Shown here: positions 22,031 through 33,435 of the stretch, piece by piece | How positions within the stretch are numbered: the first letter of the stretch is position 1 | Layout: every line of letters starts with the position of its first letter | Source of the DNA: Anastrepha obliqua | Lineage: Eukaryota > Arthropoda > Insecta > Diptera > Tephritidae | DNA length: 64,000 nt | Direction: 5' to 3' | Assembly: GCF_027943255.1 (NCBI RefSeq) | Contig: NC_072896.1 | Coordinates: 32,514,501 to 32,578,500, forward strand | Translations under genes and position numbers: made by a program | The notes under the pieces: model-generated | Seen by the model: the letters and a program-made list of their open reading frames with translations, nothing else | Told to the model about the DNA's origin: nothing | The model's database searches: none

Positions 22031-22854
22031 GCTTCGCCTTCTCACATTAGCTCGCTCTCAACATGCTTGTCATAGTCGAAAATCATGACGACAATTTCCA
22101 AAATATGTGTTATACTTAGATTACTAGATTAGTTATTGTTCTATAGCGATAATAAGAAAACACAATTTATTTTCAAATAAATAATAATAGATAATTCCAC
22201 GATTTTGTATAGCAATTTGGCCACTAACATTTTCCGATTTAACCTTTTTTGAACAATTTTCTGTGAAATTAATATAGCTCAGAAATAAAGTTCTCTTATA
22301 TAAATCAAAAATAGGTGAAGCTCTTACCGACCACAAACGGCTAGAAATTGCCGAGATGAAACTCCAGTTTTTTTCTAAATGCGGTTAAATACTTCACAAT
22401 TGCATTTTTTTTTATTAATAGCCGACCTTCTAAATATATACGGGACTCGCATTCAAAATATGAGATAAAAAAGAAACTCAAATCTAGTCTACTATTAACT
22501 AACTTACAAAAGGCAGCAACTTAAAACCAACTAGCGACACCTTTGCATGTAAAATCTTCAAATTGTAGTAAATTCTAATTATAAAGCCTACACTCAGGCG
22601 CTGTACCATAAATGTGCGCAGTTATTTACATTTACATTCATTGGCCCCAGCTATAAAGCATGCTAAGGAAGAAAGCAAAAAAAAAAGAACAACAAAACCT
22701 GTAAACCGAAAACAATACTTCCAACCAACTTATGTAAATATTTGTATATCTATTTATGTAAAAGTATTTGTGTATAAAACCTATGCTCGCTTGCTTATTT
22801 CATTCAACTAACGGCTTAGTTTTTTCATTTTTCCATACCATTGCCTACTTACAG
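22030..22854. other. intron immediately upstream of the receptor exon
   Basis: AT-rich, no transposon or open frame of note. The last 40 bases are pyrimidine-rich (GGCTTAGTTTTTTCATTTTT, then CCATACCATTGCCTACTTACAG), a good branch/acceptor context for the exon at 22855. Confidence 0.6.
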
Positions 22855-22960
22855 GCACCTGCAAACAACCGCTCGGCATGGAATCCGGAGCCATCGCTGA
22901 TACGCAAATCACCGCCAGCTCAGCGCACGACATGGGCAATGTGGGCCCGCAACATGCCAG
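22855..22960 (+). CDS. coding exon of a discoidin domain receptor (Ddr/smal-like)
   Basis: A single internal host exon of 106 nt, phase 2 at both ends. The acceptor is CTTACAG before 22855 and the donor is CAG|GTGAGTAC after 22960. In the open frame the residues read CKQPLGMESG, then TQITASSAHDMGNVGPQHA, ending mid-codon for Arg. This is the start of an F5/8-type-C discoidin domain as in discoidin domain receptor tyrosine kinases (consensus C-x-x-x-LGM-x-S-G-x-I-x-D-x-x-ITASS, then PxxAR). The Cys is the first half of the conserved domain disulphide. These are collagen-binding receptors at the cell surface. Neither the next exon (expected GGAWCP motif) nor the kinase lies in recognisable form in the window. 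Drosophila has two such genes, Ddr and smal; I cannot decide between them. Codon use and GC content stand out from the AT-rich flanks. Confidence 0.85.
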
Positions 22961-23800
22961 GTGAGTACAAAGAACATGAAAAGCCAATTCTCGCTTTAAA
23001 TTGTTTGAATTATGTGTATGTGTGTGTATACACACACACCTATGAATTCGTATATACTCATATCTCTCTGTTAAGGTAAAATTCAAAACAAAGTAGTGAA
23101 AGGAAGAAAAGCCGCGGCATCATTGAAGCACAAACAAGGTGGAATGACAAAAGCACAAACAAATGTATTTACCTTATATGTATGACTGTATGCGTATGCA
23201 TATATGCATGTTCGTACGAGTATGTGTGTATGAGTGTCCCTACGTATTTCCTGTTTTTTTTGTTTTTTTTTTTTTTGTAAGGAAGGAAGCATCATAGGCG
23301 CAGGAAGGCAAACAAATATTCACTCGCGCATTCCTTTGCCTTTTTGTTGCTGTTTGCTGGTGCCTTTGACAAATTCCTCGCTTGCGTGTGTGTGTGCTAT
23401 GTCTGCCTATGTGTGGTTGTGCGTTTTTTGTTGCTCTTAGCGCATTTGATGTGTGCACAGCCACAACAGCAACAACAAAAAAGGCACAAAATATCATCAA
23501 CAATATAAAAAGCATACAAATACATTAACAGAATGGGACAGTTGGAATTAATATGAATTATTTTATGGCGTGTTTAAATGCTTTTATGTATGTCATTTGA
23601 CTGAATTCCTGTTTGTAAATCGCGTGCGTCAGCCAAGCAGGAAAAAAAACCAAGCAACGAGGAGACAAAGCGACGTAAAAAATCAAAAGGAGAAAGACAA
23701 TGAAATACTCAGAAAAAAAGGGAACAGGAAAGTAGTAAATATCAAGCATATGGAGCAAGGATATGGTCCGATGGTCGGTCGAGTGGCCTAATGCATGACT
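22961..23800. other. intron just downstream of the receptor exon
   Basis: No gene. A short TGTGTGTGTATACACACACAC self-complementary run lies at about 23015-23038, T-rich runs at 23250-23278, and TATG repeats around 23165-23230. The sequence looks like unique intron without transposon signatures. Confidence 0.5.
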
Positions 23801-23809
23801 ATAATCCTG

Positions 23810-24530
23810 TTAGTTACGAGTTAGTTGTCCAATGTGTGCCAAATAGTCAAGGGGGTGTCAATCCTCTCACTTCACGGGCTAATCACCTCACAGGTCCCCT
23901 ACCTAGCTGGCTCATCTGCCACGTAGTTTCTTGCAATGTCACTATGGTCAGATACCCAGATGAGCCTAATATCAAAGAATTCAGTTCCGATCAAAAGTGA
24001 AGTCAGACATTCCTCAACCAGTTTTGAAGTGCATCTTCATCGAGCTCAAAGCCCTAATTGGTGAGGTAGATGTTAACTTCCACTTCTTTGATTAAGACTA
24101 CATCTGCTACAGTGCAGTAGGCTGAAAGCCTAGACTTGAGTCTGACGGGGAGTATTCTTGGAAAAATACTCCTCCGCCAACCCTTCTATCCAACTTCGAG
24201 GCATCCGTGAACACATTCCCTCGACCTTGTCTTCAAATGCTGCACCATGCCTCCCACTCTTTCCTTAATAGAGAGTAAGTTGAGAGTTTCCCACTTGGAC
24301 TAAGCGTGGGTGTACATTGATCGGTCACCAGTGGGATGCACTCAAAGTTTCTGAGGGTACTTGAATGTCTATAAGTGAGTTCATGTCTGTAGCTCAAGCT
24401 TCTCAGCCTGATTGCAGCAAGTGCAGTGGCAGTTTTGCCTGTGATATCCACAGGTACCGCACTTAGCATTAAATTAAGTGCTAGAGTGGGAGCGTTCCGA
24501 AGTGCCCCACTGATTCAAATGAGAGCAGAT
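23810..24530 (-). pseudogene. I-type LINE fragment: RT end and RNase H
   Basis: From 24530 down: ISGALRNAPTLALNLMLSAV (post-RT block, consensus GALRTTPTAALE), KTATALAAIRLRSLSY, HSSTLRNFECIPLVTD and CTPTLSPSGK, followed by NVFTDASKLDRRVGGGVFFQ (RNase H first motif) and, near 23930-23960, RLIWVSDHSDIARNYVADE (consensus WVPGHxDIxGNxxADE). Frameshifts separate the blocks and the 3' end is not defined. This is the RNase H-bearing I/Jockey group. Confidence 0.75.
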
Positions 24531-25425
24531 TTTGGATCTCTTCAGCTTCTTCACAGACGTGGCCCTCTCCAGTGAGTTCTACCGGACCAGAACTCAGTAG
24601 AACAGAATCAAATTTATAACAATATTATTAGCTAAAATGCAACTCGAGTAGGAAGACCTAAACATTTGCCAATAGCGCTCTTGTATCCATATAAGACGAT
24701 TATTTCCCTCCTTATCCTCTCTCTCTTGCCATCCACGTAGCTTTCTGTTAAAGGTTAGAACTATTTCTGCTTGTCAGATAAAGTGCTCTCTTAGATGTCC
24801 AATGGAAGGCCTGCAATTGAGAATAGTTGAACTCTGGATATTTTAAATTTCATCGTGAATAGAAAGAGCTCCGGTTAGTGGCACCAATGTACAGCCCAAC
24901 TAATGACTGTGTTTGCATAATCATGCAACAAATCGTTCAGAGTATCCTTTTAAATATAAGTGCCTCGTCATTCGCGTGGGCAGTCACACTGTAACCCCTT
25001 GTAACAGCTCCTGCAGCAAGTCATTGGCCACGACAACCGAGACAGCTGATGAGGGTAATAAGAATGAGGCTTGAAGCGCACACAATAATCCACATAGTCT
25101 ACGGATAAAAAACATATTTTCTCATTACGTTCAGTCCAAGATAGTTAATGAGAAACTTCCAAGTGTAATTCTACTATGAAGAAGGTTCTTTTAAAAAACG
25201 GTTGTAGTTCAGAGGCGAACTTTAAGGTTCTAGACAACTTAAAAAACTTCAGGGATCACTCCACAAAAATAGAAGCAGAAGTACATTGTACTTCATGCTT
25301 CACACGGGTGCTTCATACTTTAGACGGTGTGAAGAAGAATGAGTAAAAAGTCCTAGATGGTGGAATAAATCAAAGCCTAGGAACGAGTAAAAACTCTGCG
25401 CCATACTTTTGTTTTTCCAAAAGGT
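24530..25425. other. unassigned, probably decayed repeat
   Basis: Mixed composition, higher GC than the introns, no open frame and no motif I can place. Probably old LINE or transposon sequence beyond recognition. Confidence 0.3.
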
Positions 25426-25755
25426 TTAATTTCCGGGAGATGATTGTCTTTTTTTCGATTTCATTATTTAGCTCTGGAACCGTCTTGGGCTTATTGACTT
25501 AAGCCATACATTTCACGATATCCCAGAGAAAGGAACCCAATGTAGTCAAATCGCAATATCTGGGTGACCATTTGACTTAGCTGCTTCGAGAGATATTGCG
25601 TCCTGGAAACTACGTTCGCAATAGAGACATTTTCTCATGCGTTGTGTGGCAAGTAACACAATACTGATGAAGACTTATATTATCCAAGTCTATGCCATCT
25701 AATTGTGGCATTAAATAGTTTCTTATCACGTCACGATAATCTTGGTAGTTCACCG
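25425..25755 (-). pseudogene. rosa-type (DD41D) transposase, 3' part, split by a LINE
   Basis: Minus-strand reading: YQDYRDVIRNYLMPQLDGID, VTCHTTHEKMSLL (the QQDGATCHTA region; the Asp is lost), SPRYCDLTTLGSFLWDIVKC (consensus PPRSCDLTPLDFFLWG) and NKPKTVPELNNEIE. The matching N-terminal part lies at 26175-26465, and the RTE-like fragment 25765-26170 sits between them, so the transposon was interrupted by that insertion. Confidence 0.65.
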
Positions 25756-25764
25756 TTGGAGCGC

Positions 25765-26170
25765 TCCTCTTCTTCTTAATTAGCGCGATAACCGCTTATG
25801 CGATTTTGGCCGAGTTTAACCAAGCGCTCCAGTCGTTTCTTTCTCGTGCTAATCGACGCCTGTTGGACACACCAAGTGAAACCAAATACTTCTCCACCTG
25901 ATCTTTCCAACGCAGAGGAGGCCTTCCTCTTCCTCTGCTACCACCAGCTGGTACCGCATCGAATACATTCAGAGCCGGTGCGTTTGTATCCATTCGGACG
26001 ACATGACCCAGCCAACATAGCCTGTGGATCTTTATTCACTGCGCTATGTCTATGTCCTCGTAAAGCTCATACAGCTCATCGCCTGCGACATCACCGTCGC
26101 AAACGCAAAAGTCCAAAAATCCTCCGCAGAATCTTTCTCTCGAACGCCACGCTTCTGCGCCATACGTTTG
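25765..26170 (-). mobile_element. RTE-like LINE 3' end inserted in a rosa transposon
   Basis: 5'-truncated copy of the LINE seen at 20.3-22 kb. The minus strand gives NAPALNVFDAVPAGGSRGRG, RPPLRWKDQVEKYL and GVSNRRRLARERNDW, then a 3' non-coding end with the CTTCTTCTTAATTAGCG signature at about 25768. The flanks AACGCTGTAA and AGCGCTCCAA (read on the minus strand at the 5' and 3' sides) may be a degenerate target duplication. Confidence 0.75.
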
Positions 26171-26174
26171 TATG

Positions 26175-26465
26175 GTTAGCATGGGAGTCTTACAGCGTTA
26201 CTGGCATCTTTTTCGAAGAAGTATGGTCCAGTGACTGCGTCAGCCCAAAAGTCACACCAAACAGTGACTCGTTGCAAATGCATAGCTTTTGTGGCTTGAG
26301 CATTTTCGGTACCCCAAATTCATTTAAATGGAATGCTCCTCATCGCTCATCGCGCAGTGCCCGAAATGCACTTCTCGCAGAAGTGCCTTTTTCATAAAAC
26401 GTTTGGTCCACTTTTACGCATTGTTCAACGGAGTATCGCGTGTGACAAACAAAATGTAGGTAGAT
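26175..26465 (-). pseudogene. rosa-type transposase, N-terminal/central part
   Basis: From 26450 down, the minus strand reads RYSVEQCVKVDQTFYEKGTS, then ARSAFRALRDER (N-terminal helix-turn-helix region), and, frame-shifted, LQRVTVWCDFWADAVTGPYF and FEKDASNAV, the block before the second catalytic Asp. It continues in the same element as 25425-25755 across the inserted LINE fragment. Confidence 0.65.
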
Positions 26466-26489
26466 AGGTAAAATGTTTGAAGTACCACT

Positions 26490-27330
26490 CTCGCACTCCA
26501 CAAGTAGCACTACATCACCGTTTTAATACTGACTTCCAACATTATGAGCAGCCAACCAGAGCTGTCGATGTAATGGAGATGATTTATGGGATTTAGGTTG
26601 TCACACTGCCCCAGGCTGTCGAACAAAGGAGCACCCAGTGAAGTGCTCAACAGTCTCCTTCTTTGAAAGATCCCCACAGCTTCTGTAATGGCCATTGAAT
26701 AGTAAACTTAGCTTTTTCTCATGTCAGCCGATCGTGTAGTGACTGGCAAACATAGCTACGGGCTTGGAAATTGAATGTCGTGGAGTCCGCAGAACTTTCT
26801 TTTTCGGCGTCTAATGCACTGTAACAAAGATTTTTCGAAATACCACATGAATCAAGGAGATGCCGATGACGGGGTAGGAGGTCTCTGAGACCAATTCAGT
26901 CCCCTTCCTGGCAAACTCATCAGTAGTTTCCTTTCCCTCTATGCTCCTTTATTCTGGAACCCAAATCAGAGAAATGTTACCTCCAAGCCCAAGCCTTCAT
27001 CGGGGCTCGACTATCGGAAAAAATGTTAATATCTCCCCCGCTCTCACGTCCCTAAGCATTTTGCATGCCTGCAGGATTGCAAAGACTTCGACCTAAAAAC
27101 CATTGCAGTATTCGGAAATTTTAAGAAAATAGATAGAGGTTAGAGAAACCCCCTGCTCCTCCGATTCCATCTTGGAGCCATCGGTGAAGACAGAGGTGTC
27201 AGCTCCGGTGCAGATTTTCTACTCGATTCAATTCTGCCTACTGGGAAAGATTGCCATGGCTGTACCCAGTTTGCGTATTTCGAGATCTATCCGAAGTTCG
27301 GAGAAATCCGGTGTTAACTGTCCAAAAATG
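26490..27330 (-). pseudogene. I/Jockey-type LINE RNase H and C-terminal end
   Basis: From about 27320 down: LRIDLEIRKLGTAMA, TSVFTDGSKMESEEQG (RNase H first motif), VEVFAILQACKMLRDV (second motif), SDLGSRIKEHRGKGN (degraded GH...GN motif), then LFASHYTIG, CGDLSKKETVEHFTGCSFV (C-terminal finger) and a poorly conserved end near 26500. Several stops and frame changes. No clear tail. Confidence 0.6.
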
Positions 27331-29280
27331 CTATCATGTCCCTTAAGAGATTGCCTCCATAGGTCAACCACCTTTAACCTGAAGAAAACAAACGTACATA
27401 TCACAAGTAATTTATGTCATTGCAGGCTATAGAAACTTCTAGATGGGGTACTCCTAGTTCAGCAAATTGCGATTGTGAGAATCCGCGGATATGAATTATG
27501 CCATTTCGCTGCTGTTGGGATTGGTTTAACGTTAGAAGGACGACGTGAAGAAGTGCGATTTTTTGCTCGAAAATTCTAAAATCATCAGCCAAACTGCCAA
27601 ACTCTTACTATGACTTGAACAAGGACACTGACTGACTGATTGACCACATTTTAATATTAATTTATTTTGCGGAAAAAAATCAATTGAAATATTTTCCATA
27701 CTCAAATACAGAGGGTATATAAAAATATGAACTGAACCGTTCGCCCTTACAATTTCATTTTCGCAGTCAAGCGAAGGGAGCACAACTCCGTGCTAAAAGT
27801 CAAATGTTGACAATCGAAAGCTAACATGTCACTAGGCTAAAAGTGAAATCACTAAGCTCACACCACACAGCGTCAACCTACGCCTCTAAGTCTTTGACAT
27901 TTTTCATTCTATTACATCCTTTGCTGTCTTCGCATTCGCGCGTTCGCTGCTTTCCTGCGAGTTCATATTATTGTGCTTTTTGTTTCATGTCATGCGTTTG
28001 CCTTCCAGGCATTCAACTGATTTATCGCATGCGCATAAAAGTATGCAAAAACAAAAAGCATAAACGACAACGAGTGCCAGTACGAGTACGAGTATCAAAA
28101 ATAAAATTGTAATTATTTAGAAAGCAGTGACATTTTTACAACATGAAATGTCAGTGCATATAAATCAGAAGCTCATAAATTGGTAAGAGTAGAAAGAGGC
28201 TGGCGGGGTAGAGAGAGAAGGATTTGCGTTTACGAGCGGGTAGACGGGTATGAAGAGTAGGCGGGAAGATGTGTTTGGAAGGCATGCGTTTGTTTAATGG
28301 TACCAGTTATTTGAAGCGTTTAGTGACACAACGGGTGGGCTGCTACTCTGCGAATATGCCGCCTAAATGAGGCAAATGGGAGACATATTTTTAGGAGCTT
28401 GAGCCGCATGCGAGTTAGTGAGCTCAAGTAAATGTCTTAGTTCTTGGTTTTTTTTATTATTATTTTTTTATATTTGTTTTTTTGTTATTTTAGCACATAT
28501 TTTAGTATCCAATAATTTTCTTTCTGTGCCTGACATTTTTTGATATTTATGAATTCATTGCTAATGCTTATTGCTGGCATATGCAGGGTGGGTTCTTGGG
28601 CACTTTCTCCTTGAAAATACCTTGAAGCGAAAAGTGAAATATACGAATAAATTTTTACACGAATTTAATGTATTACAAGAATAAACTTGCAGAATATCGG
28701 CTTATTTGTGGTACACAGCCCCTTTCACGCGCTTACCCTTAACTCGATATTTGACTGAAATTTCGGTAGAAATATTTATTGTATGTACTGAAGAGCCTGC
28801 TTAATTTGCATATGGACTAGCGGTCGATATATCGATAGATGGAAACTCTTCATAAAAATAAGTTTAATGTCGTAAATCAATGTGAATACCGAATTTAGTT
28901 TGTACAGCGTGGCCTATAAGGAATTTTTAAAATAACAAGGTGTGAAAGTAAAAATCTACAAGAAGACTGACAAATTTAATTAAATGAATTCTCGGCAATC
29001 AAGACAAGAAGATGAAATCACCTAATGGCTCTGATTTCTTATGAGTTCTTAAAACTATTCTCAATTTATACGATACCTTGGATATGAGACAATAAAAAAT
29101 TTAGGAGTAAACTACTGTAAAAACACTCAAATACACTAAAAATAAGGCGAGTTTCACAGCATATGGGTGTTCAAGGCTACGTTTTGGAGGAAGAATAAAC
29201 TAAATCAGTTTGGTAGGACAGCTCCTGTTAGCCTCTCATAATGCACTAAGAACAAGATATATTTTTCGAATTAATAGAAC
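27330..29280. other. non-coding, intron-like
   Basis: No gene recognised. A T-rich block lies at 28445-28500. The palindromic 8-mer TATCGATA (the DREF-type DRE sequence) occurs once at 28830-28837, which alone is not evidence of a promoter. Otherwise plain AT-rich sequence. Confidence 0.4.
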
Positions 29281-30790
29281 TATTACAGATAGCTGAAATC
29301 ACACCAATTGTGAATAACCGATAAAAAAGCGATATAAAAAAATCGATTATAAAAATGATAGGTCGATAAAAATATATCATAGATAAACAAATACAGGAAG
29401 TATTCGTTCAGGCAGCTAATGCGTTTAGTATATAACCGATAAAAACCGATAACAAAAAATCGGTTATAAAAATAATATGCCGATCAAATATATAGCAACC
29501 GTTTGTTGTGGAAACTAAAGCGTATTGTATATAACCGATTGCAAAGTTTCAAACAATCGATAACGAAACTCGATAAATAATAATCGATAAATAATTGCCG
29601 ATAAATAATAGTCGATAAATAAGAATCGATAAATAATAGTCGATAAATAATTGCCGATAAATAATAGTCGATAAATAAGAATCGATAAATAATAGTCATA
29701 AATAATTGCCGATAAATAATAGTCGATAAATAAGAATCGATAAATAATAGTCGATAAATAATAATCGATAAATAATAGCCGGTAAATAATAATCGATAAA
29801 TAATAGTCGATAAATAATAATCGATAAATAATAGCCGATAAATAATAGTCGATAAATAATAGTCGATAAATAATAATCGATAAATAATAGTCGATAAATA
29901 ATAGTCGATAAATAATAATCGATAAATAATAGTCGATACATAATAACCGATAAATAATAGTCGATATATAAAAATCGATAAATAATAATCGATAAATAAT
30001 AATCGAAAAATAGTAATCGTTAAATAATAATCGATCATAAATAGTTAAACGTTTTTATATATTATGTAAATATAAACGTTCGAAAGTGAAGCAGCTGCTT
30101 GTTAAGGCAACTGAGTCGGTTGTTAATGCAGGGAAATTATTTGCATTGTGGAAAACCGATAACAAAATGTATAACAAATAATTGATACAATCGATTAAAA
30201 ATGTTAAGAGCTCGTTGTTGAAACAATAAAGTTGCTCAAATGTGAGGAATTTATTTTCATTTTGGTTGCACGATAAGAAAAATTAATAAATTAATAATAA
30301 GCATAATAAATCGATTAAAATATATGTTGAATCAATCGATAAACAAAGGAGTTGTATGTCAAAGCAACTGAAATGGTCGCTACTGTAAGAAAAAAATTTG
30401 CATTCTGGGTAAACTATCAAAAATCAACAACAAAGTGTTGATAATGAAGTTAAAATACCGATAATAGTTTTTATCGATTAAAAATATATAATATATAAAA
30501 AATCTAATTTAAAAAAGCTAAGTAGTTCTAATACCGGTTTTTATTTAAAAAATCGAGTTTAAATATTAAAGTAAAAACAAATGTATGCTCAATTACCCGA
30601 TAAATAAAGGAGCTGCATTTTAATGTAACTCAAATGGTCTAGGAAAACGACTGTTTTTAAAACGACTGAGTGGGTCTAATGAGGGGAGTTCATTTCCATT
30701 TTGGATGAGCAAGAGAAATATAATTATCCAATAATCGATAAAAGTGTAATCGATGAAAATGAATGCAAAAAATATAAAATATAATTCCTT
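29280..30790. repeat. degenerate CGATAA-rich satellite region
   Basis: Around the clean 14-bp array, about 1.5 kb is littered with ATCGATAA/ACCGATAA words, often as local inverted repeats such as TAACCGAT...ATCGGTTA at about 29430-29467. Longer related blocks recur, for example GCAACTGAGTCGGT, GCAACTGAAATGGTC and TAACTCAAATGGTC near 30105, 30365 and 30625, each followed by A-rich sequence and a GCATT(G/C)TGG-like word. This points to a decayed complex tandem repeat in which the 14-mer was secondarily amplified. Confidence 0.65.
29571..30040. repeat. 14-bp minisatellite (CGATAAATAATAGT)n
   Basis: About 33 head-to-tail copies of CGATAAATAATAGT and variants (AAT, TGC or GAA in place of AGT). 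At 29591-29757 a 56-bp higher-order unit of four variants (ending TGC, AGT, GAA, AGT) repeats three times at offsets of 56 and 55 bp. The array leaves a 184-codon stop-free frame on the minus strand with a 14-residue period (LLFIDYYLSTIIYR); I regard this as a by-product, since 14 bp times 3 is 42 bp. Confidence 0.95.
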
Positions 30791-32950
30791 TTTGCGGTAG
30801 CGGTTAATATTCGGGCTTTACATTAAGAAATCTTCCATGAAATTTGTGCGATAGACGCAAGTTACCTTTTCCACGGAAAGCTACAAACCCGGCAATTAAG
30901 TCAACTAAACTTTGTGTTAGCTTGTACTTTTTCAAGTATTTTGTATACCTAAGTTGATGGAAATATATATATATATATATACATACATATATACGTACTA
31001 CATATCTATCTACCTATAAAACATGCATCGCCATTCTCTATATTCGTTCGCGGTCGACGTACATGGCGTATACTTGACACAAGATGCCGATGTACTTCCA
31101 CGCCACACTTATAAATACATAGGCACTTAGCGACATTCATACATGCATACATACATACATACATAGGCACATAGGTATGATCGAGTTTTGCATTACATGT
31201 TTCGGTGATGAATTATGTGAGTGCGGCCAACTTTTTGAGTCAGGGGAAAAAGGTCACCAGATTCACATGTCGAGTTATTTCGGCATAGCATCACAACAAA
31301 GTAAGCAAGTATAAGTAGAAAATTAGCAGAGGATAAGGAAAATAACTAAATGGGCGAAAAATGAGAACAACAACATGACAACATAGCCAACAACCAGCAA
31401 AAACAAAAAAATCATGCACGAAAAACATGAAAATTCCATATTCGTGCATAAATTTTGATGGATGTGCCAGAAATGAAGTGACATAGCAGCTTCGAGAATT
31501 TGTATCCTCTTGTGGTAGCGCTTGTATGTGCAGCAATTTGTTAATTTTTTCACTACATCTGCACACATACTTATATAAATGTATGTGCATTCATGCGGTT
31601 CTCGGGTGTATGAGTAAGTTCACTGCTTTAATAAAATTATTTTTGAGGGAATTCATATATTTTATCATATTTTTTGTTTTAGAAAAAAGAAGAAGCTATG
31701 AAAGTTTTTGAGTTGATATACCAGGCCAGCATTGCCGTACTGTGAAACAATAATGGCATTTAGATGTAAATATTTAATTTTGGTTTTTGCGTAATTTTTG
31801 GTAGGGTCGTAAGTTTTGTACTGTGGACGGTAATCAAGTTTAAGTCGACCAAAAACTCGAATCGAATTGAGCATTTAAAAGACGAAACCTATTTGAGAAT
31901 GATGATCGCTGGGGACGATCCGAGATTCTTTGCAAATAAATGTGTAACTAAGTGTCGTAGTGCTGAATGGAGATCAGCAGAGAGGATCATACTGACGGAT
32001 GTCGTCTGAAAAATTTAAAATAGAAAATTAAGTTCACTTGATTTCACACTTTTAAGGGGATTGCGCATAAAGAGTTTATTTTTGCACGTCATATTTAGCC
32101 AGAACATCGATAAATTTGCATCGTGGGACTCTTACACTTTTCGTATAGCTGAGTCAGTTTGTCGTGGAATTGGGAAGAACTTTTCCGTTTGCACATAAGT
32201 AAGAATGACACTGACAAAAATTACACACCTGGATTTATTAAGGCGCTTGCTTGTTTGCATGTTCGCCATAGACTTCAAACAAACTTTAACAAATTGGACC
32301 CGAAACAAGATTTTTTAAAAGAAAAGGGTCAATGATATACCCAAGAGTGGTTTCATAAGGGACGCTACACTACTTCTGTTGAAACCACAATTAATTTCTG
32401 CTACACTAAACTCAATAAGTGCACGCTGGGTACATTTTTTCAACAGTCATAAGAATTTCTCCCTTAATTAGAAATCCATTTTAGATAGAAAATGAGATAA
32501 GCACACGACGGGTATGCTAAAAACTCGATACGGGGTGGGCCCAGCTGGTAAAAATTGGTTTAAACATTAAACTCGATTCTAAAGGGTGATCAAATTAGTG
32601 ATATCGGATTTCAAATTGTAATAAAACAACGAAAATTCAAACGGATTCCGCAATCTTTATTATTTTTGAGTAGAGACATTCATGACACGGTGGTCTAGAA
32701 ATTTCAAAAAATATTATAAATTTTTTGTGCTTTCGATACTTCGAGAGTATAGTATTTTAAAAATATACTATGAATGCGGAAAATGCCAATATTATAGCTT
32801 CCACTGCCTATTAACTAAGTAGAGAGCGGTCCGCGCGCTGCTGTACCTCAAACTTTAAACTCATTTGTTCGAAACGACGTTTTTCGGCCTGGTGTTGTCA
32901 CAAAAAAAAAAACTATCAACCGAATCTAGTATGGGACTTAGCTACAGTCA
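30790..32950. other. intron-like, with TA and CATA repeats
   Basis: No gene. (TA)n at about 30964-30983 and (ATAC)n at about 31138-31165. Near 32579 the sequence AAGGGTGATCAAATTAGTG resembles the outer end of some fly Tc1-like elements, but no transposase follows. The rest is AT-rich without signatures. Confidence 0.35.
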
Positions 32951-33255
32951 TTTTTTTTTTCTTGTTCAATCCACCCGGGAGCATAGGGCCTCGCTAAAGC
33001 TCAGACTTGCGTTAGTTTCGTTAATCTGTTTTGCTTTCTGGCAGGGTAGATGATTAGCCTGCCGCTACCAGTCCTAAATAGTGGGAATGCCTACCTGTCG
33101 TTGCTTAGGAAAAATGCCTTCTAACTGTTTAGAGCGCCATCTGTGTTTCACACTTTTCTGCCAGAAGTATCACTCAGATGGTTGAGGGCTTCGCTTCATT
33201 TGGTGTGCCTGCGCTATTACCGCGGTCGTCCGCTACCTCTTGCTGGCGCCACTGT
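32951..33255 (-). mobile_element. unidentified retroposon, copy 1
   Basis: About 305 bp, closely similar to 46375-46695. Both copies begin (plus strand) with a T-run followed by CTTGTTCA, then GGGAGCATAGGGC, TCGTTAATCT, GATTAGCCTGCC, CACCTGT-like, and end CTTGCTGGCGCCACTG. On the minus strand each therefore ends in poly-A, as a retroposed sequence would. No coding frame is shared. It could be a SINE or the 3' UTR of a LINE. The sharp shared right boundary at GCGCCACTG supports a defined element. Confidence 0.65.
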
Positions 33256-33435
33256 GTCTTTTTTCTTTTGTTTCTTTTTTGCGTGTGTTAACAGCCACAA
33301 TGCAAGTAATGCACTGACTATTGTGTGGGAGTAAGGATGTAAAGGATGGAAAGGAAAGTTTTTGAGTTTGCGGAATGAGATTTTTTATTTTTTCTTTTTT
33401 TTTTTCTTTTAGAAACTGAGAAAGTAGGTAAATTT

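Noticed and set aside
28830..28837. DRE motif TATCGATA as a promoter
   Set aside because: A single 8-mer is expected by chance about once in this window, and no transcription start or gene lies beside it.
29484..30038. 184-codon minus-strand frame with a 14-residue repeat (LLFIDYYLSTIIYR)
   Set aside because: It follows the 14-bp minisatellite, whose units lack stops in that direction; no conserved domain, start context or unique sequence.
29571..30040. CRISPR-like regular repeats
   Set aside because: Units are 14 bp, contiguous, without unique spacers, in insect DNA: a minisatellite.
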